Assembly (NCBI GenBank): GCA_004352715.1
Contig: SCFE01000079.1
Location: 1,641,985-1,705,984 of the forward strand
Reading direction: 5' to 3'
DNA: 64,000 nt
DNA from: Hofstenia miamia
Taxonomy: Eukaryota; Xenacoelomorpha; Acoela
Shown: piece by piece, positions 1-14,600 of the stretch
Numbering within the stretch: the first letter of the stretch is position 1
Layout: the number at the start of each line of letters is the position of its first letter
Made by a program: the position numbers and the translations under genes
The notes under the pieces: generated by a model
The model's database searches: none
What the model saw: only the letters and a program-made list of their open reading frames with translations
Told to the model about the DNA's origin: nothing

Positions 1-550
1 CAATTATGCATTTTAAGCCATTCTTTGTCTAAATCTATCAAATTATTTCTCCAGAGATCAGTCATTGTTATAAATTTTAAATTAATGAGAATTTAGCTCT
101 TATTATTTCAGTTAAGGAAGTCAATTAACAACAAATTATTTATAGAAACTCAAACGCCATGCAAAAAATGCATAAGTTGACTGGTAGCAAACAATTTACC
201 AAGAAAAATTGTTTGTATAACTTAGTAGGATTTAATAGGCAATTACATTTATATTCCAAAAAACCAAAAGCATTTTACTATTTTTGGACATACAACCTAT
301 ACAATTAAATTCATTTTTTCCATTGACAAATAGAAAATGAGAAAAACAATTTGAATTAAATGCGTTTCAAAAATTTTGAATAACATTCCCAATTTCCTAC
401 AAGGAATGGAAACATAATATTCAGAAATACTTTTCATTGTATCTAGATTAGTTCCAAAATTTAGTAAGATTCTTCTAGGCGAAGTTTGATTTTGATATTT
501 TTATCAAAAACCTTCGACTACATTAAACCTCGTGGNTGGTTTGTTCCAAT

Positions 551-552
<2 letters not shown>
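1..552. other. Non-coding AT-rich flank
   Basis: No gene, RNA or repeat structure was recognised, apart from a single N at 536 and short A/T runs. It is downstream of the Penelope-like remnant. Confidence 0.5.

Positions 553-583
<31 letters not shown>
553..583. repeat. (AT)n microsatellite
   Basis: About 15 AT dinucleotides with no interruption, sitting near the 3' side of the Penelope-like remnant. Confidence 0.95.
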
Positions 584-586
<3 letters not shown>

Positions 587-760
587 AAAGGAAAATAAAT
601 TTAACGTTCGATTATATTATATAGCAAATAATTTGCGGCAAAAATATTTTTACAATATACAAACTACACTAAAATTATAGAATGAAATCTAAAATAAATA
701 TAAATACTTTGTTGATTTAATTTGTTTACTTAAAAACTTTGTTTTATCGATGTTGTTAAT

Positions 761-2020
761 TTAAATGGCTTCTGCAATTTTTGTATATTTTGTTCTTGTA
801 ATGATCTTAAAATTTTCAATGTTGATATTATGAATGTGATTAATAATTTCTGATGTTAAATGGCCATTGATGTGCTCTTTGATTCGCGCATCAAAGTGAC
901 GGATGGTTTCATCGATGTATGATTCCTTACAATCATCACAAGTATATCTATAAACTAAAATGAAGCCAATCCTTTTGATATTTGATCTTTGTTGCGAATT
1001 AAATTTAGTGCTTTGAATGATTGAAATATTGGAATAATCTTTGTAAATTTTAAAATTGTATTAAATGATCGTAGCTTATTTTCAATTGAATTGCATTATT
1101 TTCAATAAAGGGAAATTTCCAATATGTGTCTTTCTTAGTTTCTTTTATATCTTCATCAGATTTTTCATGATTAGTTGACAATAAACATTGATCTACAATT
1201 TTCTTTATAATATGATGTGGATATCCATTATTACAAAACATGTCATATAAATGATTTAAAGAGTTTGTAATTTTCAAATATGATGATGATATTTTGATAA
1301 CTCTTTTCCATAAACATTGATTGTATTTAACTTATGCTTTGGATCACAATAAGAATCAAATGGTATGTAAAGACCGCTGTTCGTTTCCTTAATAAATATT
1401 TCAATTTCATATGATTTTTCAAGATTTGTTACAATAATATCTAAAATATTTATCTTCTTTTCATTTTCTTGTTTTAATGAAAATTTTATTTCAGGCAATT
1501 GATTATCTATAAAGTAAAAAAAGTCGTCAATTTCTCTTTGATTATGAAATACAGCAAATACATCATCAACATATCTCTGATAGCATAGAAATTCATTTGA
1601 TTTCAAATTTAGATGCAATTATATCCATTTCGAAACTATCCATTGTAGGGCCTAAGGGTGAACTCATAGCCAATCCGTCAATCTGTTTATATTTATGTCC
1701 ATTAAACGAAAACGAATTATCTAAGCATGCCGCTTCAATGAGCCTTTTAAGAGAACTGAGAGAAATTGGCAAAGAATTTTTTGGAATCACATTTCATGTG
1801 ATCAATCGTTTTGTGACTGGAATATTAGTAAAAAAAGGATTTCACATCAAAGCTACCAATAATTTTGGAGTGTAATTTTCATTGAAAAAATTTGAAGATA
1901 TTTGTAACATTGAAAAAATCTGATAAATTATATTTTGGTGGAATACATTTTTTAATGAGATTGTCTAGCCATGTATTAAACATTTTAAAGGGTCTAATGG
2001 CAAGTTGCTTCTCATTGTTT
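761..2020 (-). mobile_element. Penelope-like retroelement remnant (RT + GIY-YIG-like endonuclease)
   Basis: Read on the minus strand, the order is: RT motif A FDVKSFFTNIP (about 1820-1855), IDGLAMSSPLGP (about 1655-1695), the catalytic box RYVDDVFAVF (about 1545-1580), a thumb-like region, then a tail VYRYTCDDCKESYIDETIRH (about 875-955) followed by RIKEHINGH. The tail has the Cys..Cys plus SYI.ET..H...R..EH layout of the GIY-YIG endonuclease of Penelope-like elements, with Asp where the Gly of YIG is usual. It ends at a TAA at 761-763. Several stops and frameshifts interrupt the coding sequence (for example just after motif A and near 1275), so it is a dead copy. Sequence up to about 2300 on the same strand may be its divergent 5' part. 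Confidence 0.85.
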
Positions 2021-2914
2021 TAATGTTATTCATAACAAATGAATGTATATCATTTGCAAATAAATGATATTGTAAATTCCTCGAATTGCAGGACAACAAT
2101 GTGTTCAGCCTTGAGGAGCGAAGACTGCTCGAAAACGCAGAAAGATAATCTGTTATCCATGGAAGCGCAGTTTCGCGAATATCAGTCTAGGAAGAATTCT
2201 AAAAAGCATATCAATGTCACAATCCAATAGGCTGGTCAACCAGTATGTTGTTCGCATCAAATGTGTGATCTATGTCATTAACCAATTTGACAATGGCAGT
2301 TTCAAGACAATGAAATCTGCAAAAGGGAGATTGAAAGTTTGGCAGATAATCATGTAAATCAAAATATCAACTACTGTAAAATCAATGCGATCAGCGCATT
2401 CCCGTATTGGCATATAAAACTTTTATAAAAGTGCTGTCTATTTAAATCAAATACTTATATTATATACAAAATTATTATCAACATGTTTACAAATACACGC
2501 TAAGAACGAAAACACTTAGCCTGGTCGAAAATAACAACCAGTACCGATGTTACACTATACTTGTCGACTTGAATTTAGTTTGCTTAAAGTTTTTAATTAG
2601 AAAATAATCAAAAAATAAAAGTACACATATTGGCTTACTTCTATTTCATTATTAGGAGAGTGGTCAAGCACCAAATTTTATGCTGCATTGCACACCAAGA
2701 AGTATTGATTGATTTTTAAGAGGTAAAAAATGGTTATTCGAGTAATCCCTTAAATACTTTGCGCCTTTAGATTACCGCTATATGTGTGGCATTGATCAAG
2801 ACTCAAAGCAATGCCTTTAGACTCCATGTCAACGAAGTGTAAAAATCTTAATCCGCAAGCATTTGTTTGTATAAAACAATAAATGAGTATGCGAAAACGA
2901 ACTACAAATTTTAT
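2021..2914. other. NCKX 3' flank
   Basis: Mostly AT-rich sequence. The first 300 bp read on the minus strand show short coding-like blocks with stops (for example TAIVKLVNDIDHTFD) and may be the decayed 5' end of the neighbouring retroelement. The rest is the putative 3' UTR or flank of NCKX; nothing more was recognised. Confidence 0.4.
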
Positions 2915-3225
2915 TCATAAACAAGATGGCAGACTAACATTGCCAAAAACATTCATTTCAATGAGGCATGCAAGCAAGATAAAAAGTGTGTAAACAATGA
3001 AAAAAATAACGCCTAATCTTTTGTTCAACACCCACTTGTTGCAAGCAACAATTCCCAAAGTTAAGACAACCGATGACAAGAGGGTCACAGAGGTGTAGGT
3101 GAGACCTTCACTAAATATGTAGACGGGAGAATACAATGAGCGAATGAACCAAGGAACTCCAAGACAAAGTAAGATGTCAAAGATGTTGCTACCAATACTA
3201 TTTGAAACAGCCATGTCGCTGTAGC
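2915..3225 (-). CDS. NCKX: NCKX terminal coding exon 10 (alpha-2 second half, C-terminal helices)
   Basis: Encodes residues 357-459 and the stop. [20 protein letters not shown] followed by VPWF is the invariant end of the alpha-2 repeat. Several hydrophobic helices follow and the protein ends in [10 protein letters not shown], like other NCKX C-termini. The acceptor is CTTTCTAG at 3226. The stop TGA at 2915-2917 overlaps an AATAAA hexamer at 2910-2915, so the terminal A of the stop is the first A of a possible poly(A) signal. Confidence 0.95.
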
Positions 3226-6200
3226 CTAGAAAGGAAAGGCAGTCAAACTTAATAAATTATATCAATATTTATTCTCAAAAATATTATTTTCTTATTATAT
3301 TTCATGTTAAAATTGTTTTTTTTCACAAAAGTTCACAGTTGTATGCTTTTCTATAAAAATTAATACGGAAAACCATTAAATTTAATATTTATCGCCTTAT
3401 ATGGAACAGAATTATAACAAGTGGAAGCTTTAAGCTCACAAGACCAACCTGTTCTGAAACTAAACTCATTATTAATTCGCAAACTTCAATGAATTATACC
3501 AATCAAACTAAATCCAGCGTAAATAGTTTAGAGTAAACCCATTTTATGGGCAATGGTAAGAAAGCAAACTTCAAGATTTGCTTTTTAATCCAAGTTAGCG
3601 TACAAATCCAGCACTGCGTAAATGTTTGTGCTTGGCACACCTTAGTCGACTTAGATGGTTTATTTACAAAAAAGTATAGTTGAGGTGCATACTGAACATT
3701 AGGTGTGTGAAAAATTTGAAAGTTTTTTAAAAAATCAGATGCGTCATTGAAAGATAGTTAAGATTCTCACATACTTCAAGAATATGAATAGTCCTAATGC
3801 CAATTTTGAACATAACTTCGGAGCACATTTACTCATTGCTGCGAAGATATCGTGGAATCTACAAAATTCTCAAAATGCTGAGAGAAGATATTTTGAAAGT
3901 GTTGAAAAAGTCGAATGTAGCCACATCAGAGTTGTAATCGGTTCAGGAAAACCGACAGTCCAGTTCGGTTTCGGGTGAAAAATCCAAGAAAAATCGGGTA
4001 CGGTTTCTGGTAAGCCCACATGTTCTGTGAAAACTCCAGTTACTTCAATTACATTTAAAGGATTGTCATTGTTTGTATTAACAAAAATAGAAAGACAATC
4101 AGTTCCTTTGACAAATATTCATTAGATTTCTTTTCCTATCAGGAAACAACCAAAGAGTGGGATTTAATATTATAAGCAGTGCATTAAACGTATAAAAGGA
4201 GAACAATACATTATCATTTGTTTAAAAATTTGAAGGACACTTTGCCGTTCGGCATTTTGGGTAGGATTCGGGTAAGATGCTGTGCATTATGGGAAAATTT
4301 CGGGTACGTCTTTAAAAAATCATTGTGATGTTTAGGATTAATAAATTAGCTTCTTTTACCAATTTTCAGATTCATTGTGGGGTAAACTTCTAGCCGTCAA
4401 GTATCTAACCGAGCTTCTTCCGAAATTATAATCACTCAAATAACTCGTTCCAATTTTCGACTAATTAATTAGAAACTGCACTGCTCAACAGAAATTTGAT
4501 GGGTTTTAGTGATGAATTTTCAATAAAATCCATGCTGTAAAAAGGTGTTCTCATTTCAGTTATAGCGATGAGTTATTATCTAGAGATAGCAAATATGTAC
4601 TGGAAATTATTTCCCTACAAAATAATATTTAATTCCTTCATTTAGTTGAACGGAAAGTCAAACGATATAATTATATTAGCTAGATTTTTATTTATCACAG
4701 TCACCTGCATTTTGGATAAAACATTTCATTCTAAATAATAGCATTTAATATTTATTATATAAATTGTTACTAAAAGAGATTCTTACCGCTCTTAGCAACA
4801 AGGATCGAAGTCAAAGCATCTGGTACACTTGTTCCTGCGGCCAACACTGTTAATCCCATAATTGTATCTGGAACACCGAATGTATATCCTAAAGCAAATT
4901 ACAAATATGTATCATTATCGATCTTGCTACAATGCTACGCACATCCAATCAATGCCAGGTTCATGTGGAAGAAATAAGTCGCATTGGAAGTTTTCTTCAA
5001 ACTTAAAAAAATATATATATACAGTACCGGCCATAAGTATTGAACCACTAATCTTCACAATTTATTTCTGCAATGAAGAGTACAATAACTTTGATGTTTA
5101 TCACTAGGCTCAATTTTTGGTATTGTGAATTCAAATTTTCATCTAATTTTTTAATGATCCTATGCAGATACATGTGCAACAGAAACCAAGCTTTTCCAAT
5201 GCATAGAACTTTAAACTCAATTAGTTTATTTTTATAATTTTTCACAAATGACTCAATATAGATACATGTACAACAGAATTATATAGAAGCAACCAAAATA
5301 GCATATATAAGACTTCATTTTTTGAGGAAATAATTTTGAAAATATAGGCAAAATACAGGCAAAATTGCTCTATTTCTACTATTGTTTTAAATACAAAACA
5401 CTCTAAAATACTGATGAAATGTTTATATTGTATGATTTTTTGTGAGAGTGATTTGGGCAAAAGGTGGAAATAACTAATTTAGAACAAAAGTTCATCATAA
5501 TTTTCACTGTAGTACCCTTTTGAAACATAAGAAGGTCTCAATTTACGACTGAGTACTTTAGCAACGATGTGTTTGTGCCTAGCCTCCAGTCCGTATACTG
5601 TATGTGAAGCCTCGGAGGTTAACTTTACAGCTCGTTCAACACTCTGTGAGTGTGAGGGTAGATCTGGTAGTTCTAATTTAGTACCATTCAGCAAAGCTTC
5701 CTGAAGATCATTGTCAGAAATGTCTTCTGTGAGTGCAGGCTCACATATGCCGCTCTGAGAAAGGTTTATTAGTTCTGACCAATGATTAGCTTCAAAGTTA
5801 ATAGTTGTAATCTTCTTCAATCTTTTCTTTGTGGATTTTCCCTTTCGGATGGACACAATCTTTCTCAATGCTGTTTCTCTCACTTCTAAATCCTCGCACT
5901 TCAACATTGATACCAACATGTTTTCTGGAAGTAGGCCGAAAGCATTGTATTTCAGATTATTGAAAGCGACATCACGAACATCTTCAGACTGTTGTTTGGT
6001 TCTTTGAATCATATCGAATATGTACTTTTGCTGACTATGAAACTTCCCATCCTTTTTAATTTCAAACCAAGAAACAGCATAAACTTCCACTATATACTTG
6101 ATCAGCTTCTGCATTGGATCATATAGTTCTGAAGGGTAAGCACCTCTTACCCATAGACTCATCAGTCTAATCGCCAACGTTAACCACCTCGCGTGATTGA

Positions 6201-8654
6201 GTGGACCAATTTTCCACGCTGCGTATCTTGGATTAACCTTACCACGCGATATACCAAGTGCATACTCTAAAAGAAGACGTTGATCACTGCTAAGATCTTT
6301 CAGGGTATCTTCCGGGAAGAACATGTCGTCTAAGGCCCCACAGAATTTGGCGAAATTTACTTGCGGTAGCTCATGAAAGTCTTTTTCGCATAGTTTACCG
6401 ATTGGTCCAGTAAAAGCAGTGGGACTTTTACTTGTACCATCTAAATGTTTGAAAATAGCACGAAATGGTAACTCATTTTGATGCAAGGAGCATCCTATCG
6501 TGTGCAGCTTTCAGTTTATTTTAGTTTCAAGACATGTTACAAGGCCACTTTCCCAACCTGTGTTGGTGCTTGTATTATCTAGAAGTACAGCTTTTACTAG
6601 TTTCTCTGCCTGGAGAAGGCCAGTCGCTCCTTCCAACGGTATCACTCTATGGGTGAGGTACTCTCCATGTTCATTTCCTGATTCTTTAGTGAAGGTCAAA
6701 TGATGTTCTTTACCCCTTGCTTGTTTCAGTTTCTTATCTCCCTTTTCGTCAGTCACTTCTTTATATAACATGGTCTCTTTATCAACTTTTCCATCTACAC
6801 CGATGCAGATATACTTCTCTAGATTCTGAGTATGCTTTTCATCACTCGTACACTTAATTCTAGACTTTCCACTGTTCAGTTTTGACTTATCAACTATTAT
6901 TTGTTTCACATCGAAATCATCTTTTAACAGTTCCATCACCATCACCTTTAGATCAAGGATTAAGGCGTTAGCCAGACTAGCACCTAGCCTATATGATACA
7001 TCACCCCGAACCAATTCCATCGCGAATCTGGGAGTTTTGAGAAAACTGTAGCCACCACTTATATTTGGACTGAACTCATCATCTTCATCGTTATCAGCTG
7101 ATCTTTCCGATTCTGCAGAACTCAAATCTATATTTTGAGACGATGTTGCAGCGAAAGTAGAACTGGTCTCTTGCTGGTGTTTTTCAACCTGCTTTTGTAG
7201 TTTCTGTTCTGCTTCTAAGGACCTTTGATCTCTTTTAACTGCTGCTTTATCAACAGGACCGAGTTGGAAGGAACCTTTCGGGCCTATCGTGGCCCTTTGG
7301 TCACGCAGATATTTTCTCTCCTCTATTGGTACCTTTTTTATGACGGACAGGTACATATGATATGTTGTACTTGACAGTTTTTATTTTTGCACGTTGCAAA
7401 ATAGTCGTCGCATGGTACACGCAGAAATATCAAACAGTCTATCAATTTTGTCCTCTAGATTTTGTTCTTTCTTGGCAGAGAGAGACTTTCGGTTCATTTC
7501 TTTTACCTTTTTGAAACAGAGAGTATCTACAAGCTTCACTATATAATATTTAACATATAATGGGAGCCTAGGATTTACAGCACGCCAAATGTCTATGATG
7601 TAAATTAGCGATTATTTTTGATATTTCATAGTCTTTCATGTCCGGATTGCTATTTTGTAAGAAATAGCTATATTGAATGACTTTGCGGTTCGTTGGAAGT
7701 TCTGTTTTATCCAACGGAGATGGTTGTCCGCAGAATTTCTTTGCTGCATCAGCTCTAGTTAGAGTAGATTTGCGCTTTTTACCCATCACGGAGGTAAGGT
7801 AGACAGTTTACTTCTTATAGAAAATCTAAAAGTAGACATAAAATTAATTAATTAGATTGTGAAAATACGAATTAATATTCTGCCAGTAGCATATTTTATA
7901 GTTTTCACCCACCCACTATCACACTAAAAATAACACATATTTAATTTATATTGAAAATCAAGCCTTATAATGGCGTATATATTTGACATATTTTATTATT
8001 ATATTTTACAAAAACGAGAAAATATGAATAAAAACATATAAAAAACGAAGACAATTCCTCAAAATAGCATAGAGTTGTGACATTGAAAACACATGCTAGA
8101 ATTAACCTAATACTAAAAGCAGTATATCTACACCAGTCCAATTTGGCAATTCCCATATCGACCCGCCTCAATATAAATATAAGTTAAAAATTTGAACTCA
8201 CAGTAAAAAAATTTGTTATTCTAAGTTTTGTGTACGAATTTATTCAGAAAATTTGGAAACATTTAGAGTAAAAGTTTGTAAAAATCCTATTATATCATTG
8301 ATTTTGAAGTAGATTCATTCAAAGTGATGGGATTTTAGCAACATTTGAGTGGTCAATTTTTTAAGAAAAAGGAACAAATTTATGCAAAAATTTTAGAATA
8401 AACTATTTTTTTTACACTGAATTCGATTTTTTCACTATAACTTACATACCATGATTATTTATAGAGATAGTATTTAGGGCACCCCTTCACAAGAGCATAC
8501 ATAAAAATTTAAATTCATAATGCCAAATTTGAGCTTAGTGATAAAAATCAAAGTTTGCAGGAAAAAATTGTGAAGATGAGTGGTTCAACACGAAAATGTT
8601 TCCAAACTTTTCCACAGGACTATATATATATAAATAATATTTAGACCCATTTTT

Positions 8655-8698
<44 letters not shown>

Positions 8699-11600
8699 GT
8701 GGCATCTTTACATCATTTACCTATGAGAGTCATCATCCAGACTAATACATATGAAAAAAGTGCAATCCACACAATTGATAAAATGAACGTGAGCATGTAT
8801 GCATTCTTCTTAGTGTCCTCGCGGCAATCGGGAACAGTATATCGTAGAATTAAATCAATTGGCGTCAAACTCAACTTTGCCCATTTGATGATCCTCGATT
8901 TGGTGCTTGTATCAATATCCTCTAAATGTACATGTGTGAAAAAAATTGATTCAAACAACACTTTTGCAATATAGAGTTTACTGACAAAAAATTTAATGTC
9001 ATAGTATGCGAGATTGAGATCAGAGTCACCATATATCCGCACATGAAAACAATCTATTCAAATTTACTCTAACACACAAAGTATACACAAAACAATTAAA
9101 TCTCGTGGTAATTTCCGACGAAACGTTTTTTTGAAATTAATTATCTTTTCCTTAAATGCCAAGGTGAAACAGATAATTAAAATTGCGAAAAAGTTAATGG
9201 AATATTGAAATTCTTAGAACTTCGGTAAATTATCTAAGTCGGAATAAATCGAAGGAGGAATCAAGGGTGTAAAGTAATTGATTAGAAATAAATTGGGCTG
9301 AAAATGTCATTCGACGTAAACATAAACAAAGTTTTAAGGGCATTATCTTTATTTTAGTTTCATATTCCAGACTGTTAAAGCAATTTTTTTATAGTTACCG
9401 AATTCATACCTACTGCAACAACATAATTGTGTCTTTTACTAATAAATCAATGAATATATATATTTATATATATACATACATATATATATATATATATATC
9501 GACCTTTTGTTCATTATTATGACAATTCTTCAGTAATCTTAGCCACTAACTTAAAAAAAGTCAGGACATGTTTCAAATGAGGTATTTGTGGTGGCAAAAT
9601 GTGCTGATAACAATAATATATTGTTTTTATATATTTCATAATTATAGTTTGGAAAATTCCTTATTTCTATTAATATATATAGTACATAATACAAAGAAAC
9701 ATAATTTTTACCATCTTAAATTCAAGCAAAACTTAAATAAAAATTTGCTGATAGAATAAATAGCCAAATATTGTCTAATATATTCTTTGAAAACAGATTC
9801 ATATATAATATTCAAACAAAAATATTTAGGCGCGATTATATTACTATTTAATTTAATTAATAAAACTCCAAAAATAAGCATTTCATTATTGTGAACTCCT
9901 GTATTATTTGTATGCCGTGTTACCTCCTAATCTGGAATAGTACATTAATAAGAATAAGCATCCATCTGCTCAATGGAAACCGTGTTAACAAACTTCCCGC
10001 AACGCCTGAAAAACTCACATTAATGATTTATCCAAAATTTATAAACGTAATGCATATATTACTCGTCTAACAAAGCTAAATGTGCAAAGCAATTCGGATC
10101 ATAAGAAACATTTCACTATTAGTATATGCCTACATTATAAGCATTCAACCCGCCTTTAATCATTTATGCTTCTTTTGTAGATGAACAAATTGAATAACAG
10201 AACACTGAAGGAATAGTGTATATCAGTGGGCCGAACATCTTAAGAATCAGGAGCCCTCTCCGAAAATAAATGTTCATGTGAGTTCTCTATATTGAAGCTT
10301 ATTAGTGTTCACTTTTTAATACTGTGTTTAAAATTTTGTTTCACCTCTAGTTTGTTAGTGTCCAGAAAGAACAAATTTAATTTCCAAAAATACCTGAAAA
10401 AATCAAGCCGATTAAATCTTGCAGGTAAGACAGGCTTTAAATTAGGTTTTGTAGTTCTAAAGATAAAAATATCATCTAGAGTGAGAACCGTCGTCTTAAC
10501 ATGCTACATACATTTTAGTGGACCTTTCAAAGTTTCATGCAAAAAGAAATAAGAATTATAAAATATAGAATTCAATTGGATTATCAGCATATGTGAAGTC
10601 TTACCACATCATCTGGTTTGTTATCCAAATATGATTTGTGTTTTGGGTGGAAGTGACCCATGTCAGTGATTCTAGTGTAAAAAATTAGATGTTTTAAGAT
10701 TTGAGACTTCTATCTACATTGTCGTTTTGAATTGTTGGATTGTGCGCGTAAAAAATTGTGCAACTAATTTATTTAAAAGATGTAGTGTATTTATTACACG
10801 CGTCGTATCAAAGTATGGGTTCAATTAGATGAAACGCTGTTGCATATATTAGAAATGTGATTAGTTAACACTTATCTGTAAGCTTTTAAATGTTTGTTTA
10901 TTAACAATTTTCTTTATGACCTCATGTACCAGTGAGAAATGAATTTTCGGGTTAAGGTTGAACTTGTGTATTAAAAATTCATGCAGCGTTCTTATGTGGA
11001 AGTAGGGTAAGACATTAACTCCTTATGTAGCATTTGCAAAACGGAGTAAAGGCTTGTATATTTTGGATATTAGTTGGGTTGGAAGGAATACAATTCATAC
11101 TAAGTTTTAAAGCAGGCAATATTCAAATTAGAACAAAATGTCAAAACTACAAATCCACTGATAATTATTGTTTTCAAACTATTAGAATTTCAATTGATAT
11201 TTTCCTTGGAGATCTCAACCAGATCTTTTCTTAGTTCCTTACAAAGTTTCAAAAAAGACACTTGTATAATTTTGCTTTATTTGGTGACACACTGATTGAG
11301 ATTATTCTAATCTGTCTTGAACCCTAGTTTTTGCTCTATAAAGCAGAATTTTTTTAATATAGATTTTAGTCTACTATCTCAAATTTTTTCTCTCTGTAGG
11401 GAGATTGAGATCTGCTTGGAGTGTAAGACATTCGTTTTCTATTTATTATGTTCTACTATTTTATTAAATTGCTCTTTTTAGTATTGAATTGATCAAATAT
11501 TTTCGAAATCATAGTTCTTTCAATGGGCCCAAATAACCAAGTTGTGTCAAATTGGGTAAATTTGAGAAGATGGGACGGTTTGGGTTGAGTCGAGTCTACT

Positions 11601-14600
11601 TATTATTCCAGTTGGACAGGCTCGAGTTGAAAAAGTTTGACAAGTTTCCAGGCCTGATTCTAAACACCTGCATGACTAACGGTTGGCAAAATTATGCGAA
11701 AATATATCGTAGTTGGATGCGTCAACTAAAAGATTCCAATACCATGATTATAATGAAGTAAATCCAGTAGTGAAAATAACGATTGGCTACCACTAATATC
11801 CCAGGCGTTTCTACACATTGTAAAGATTCAAATAAGGGTATCTCAAATGGAAAAGTGCCGTTGAAAAAATGTTAATAATTTCATATAATTCATGAATTTT
11901 CACCATAACAGGGACACACACTTACTCATAGATGTGTCAGTATCCCAGGATATCCAAATTGGAAAAAATTTTTTTGCAAAAGGGAACAAAATTATTTGGT
12001 ACTTTAAGGTCGCAATGGACAGATTAAGATTAAATAGGAAACTCCCTGATTGCATCGAAAGTCACATGGATACATTAATAGTAATTTCTCCGTTTTAACT
12101 TTTCTTTAAAAAAACTTTCCTTAAGTTTATCACTTTGCTAGACACTATTTCGATTATCTCTTTAAATCTCAAATTAGAATATATATAAAACGACCTTTTA
12201 AGTTGACATTCTTAGAAAATGTCAAATATACGCCTTTTTAACCACAGTTGCTATTCTCAAAGCTTTACTCAACACTTAGTAGCAGAGTACTTACGGATTT
12301 CTACTTTAGATAATTCTTCTTCATTGGTAAGATTTCCATTGATTGTGGATTTGGGATCATCCTCCTAAAGTTACACGTAAAGGATATATGCATAAGTCAA
12401 ACAAAATGATATTTAGCACTTATGCTACTTTAAAAATTATTTAATTTTACTTATTTCTAGGTTTTTGAATTTATTATATAAAATTAATGTATTTATTCAA
12501 TAGTTTTTGAAATAGTTCATTATTTTTGTTTTCTTTCTGACGTCTTTATAAATAGAAAATGACTTTTATTAAGAAAGTTATTTATTGTACATTTCATTAC
12601 TGTCAATTGAATCATTCCCAATACGAATTGCTTAAAAAGTCAAACTAAAAATAAAAAATTAATTAGAAAATGGCATTTTCTCTTCTAAAGCTAATTATTT
12701 TGTAAGTATTCAAAATAGATGTACTTACTGCGTCTTCAATCAAGCGGATGACTTCGATGTGATTATCCGTGAACGAAGTGCTGCTACCCAACAATTTATG
12801 AATTGTTTCTTCAATGAGTGAATTATAGTACATTATGGTGATGTATCCACAGTACAATAAAATGAAACCCAGGCCCTCTATCCTAAAATTTCTAAGGAAT
12901 AATACATAATGGTCAAATATTAGAGCTTGAATAATAATTTAAAAATTCTAATTGCTTTACGATTCACCTCAATTCCTATTTAAGTACATTTTGTCTTTGG
13001 TTTAAAAATTTGACATTTATTTTGTCAGTTCAATTCTATTAAGCGATTACTCAAATGTTGCTTAGATATTTCTTTGGAATTCTTACAAAAATAGAAGTAC
13101 AAGCTTTGCAAAAATAGCTTCGTTTGATTTAAACTTCAGAGTTGTAAACACACATACAGTTTTGGGAAAAAATCTGATTTAAATTAAGAAATCAAAAAAA
13201 TCGGACTTTTTGATTTAAATCGGATTTATTGTCTAAATTTTAATTTTACCCAGACAATCTTCCAAGATAGTAAATATTAGAAATCCTTTTGATACTACTA
13301 TTTTTGAACTACAATAACTTAATCAATTTTAAATAAACTGAAAATAAAATAAGACATGCAAAACAACATTTCAGAGGTTGCGAAATCATTCCAATATCAC
13401 GGCAATTACTCCAAAACTATTCGAATATACTACTTGTATCTCTTTTAGTATACTTGACTTAAATAAATAATTGAACTAATAGTGTGCTTTGATTTAAATC
13501 ATTATTTAAATCCGATTTAAATCAATGATATAAATTTAGTGATTTAAATTGAGCAACACTGCCGACATATAATTATTAACATTCTAACCGAATTCTTTGA
13601 AATATGAAATGTATACAATTGATTTTCACTAAGTTTTCCATGGATTTTTGGAAGCATAACTTTATCAAATGGTTTCATATTATAATCTACTTCCTAGTAT
13701 TGTAATGGAAAAGAATAAAAAAAATGTTATGATGCTCACTTCTAAAAATTTCACGTGCAAAATATACTCTGTATTTTCAATTATTTATTGTCTATTACCT
13801 TGCACAACTCCAGTATAATTCCATCATTATTTAGGATCCATCGATTTTCAAAACTCACAGGTGCATTTCAATTTTTAATATTAAAATTACTTAAATTTGT
13901 ATTTTCTACTAACATAAGTGTGACCATAAGTAGTATTTAAGGATACGCGACTCTCCCAACACAATAATAATCTTAGCTATGTCACCCAAACGGATCCATT
14001 AAATTTAGCTCAAACCGATGAGCGAAAGTGACCCGGTTTTAGTTGCACGCGAAAAGTTTAAAAATATTCTAGATTATACATTGTACTAAATTAATTTCTC
14101 AATAAGAAAATTTATGCGGTATTTAATTTAAATTTGAAAAAAAATTTTTGATGCATAAAATAGGTTTTTTTTAAGTGTTAAAAATCAAAAACATTTTGAA
14201 TTTATAGTGAGTGCACGAACATTCAAAATTGAAAATTTGTAACGTACGAGGATTTAGTTAGAAATTGGATATCTAAAATAGCAGTGGTGCAAACTATATT
14301 AAGAGAGTCTAAAAATGACTTACCAAATAACTCTGCCATCGTAGAGAACTATGATCATTACAAATATGGTCAATATATAATATGTGCAGTCACGCATCAG
14401 TGGATACCAATTTAGTTGAATAACCTAAACTAGGAAGGTAAAGTTAAGCACAATGATCAATTCTTTGTTTATAAATAGTTGTTTACAAATGGGCAATTGG
14501 TTTTACTCTTAACAATGATTCATGCAAGTCAATTTGGAAACAATGCTTCATTAATGAATTCAATAATCATTAATGAAGAACCAAATTATGAAATATTTTA

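Noticed and set aside
3784-3978. 64-codon plus-strand frame ending in a Gly/Phe-rich tail
   Set aside because: The tail comes from CGGGT/TTCGG words of a possible MITE; no homology recognised.
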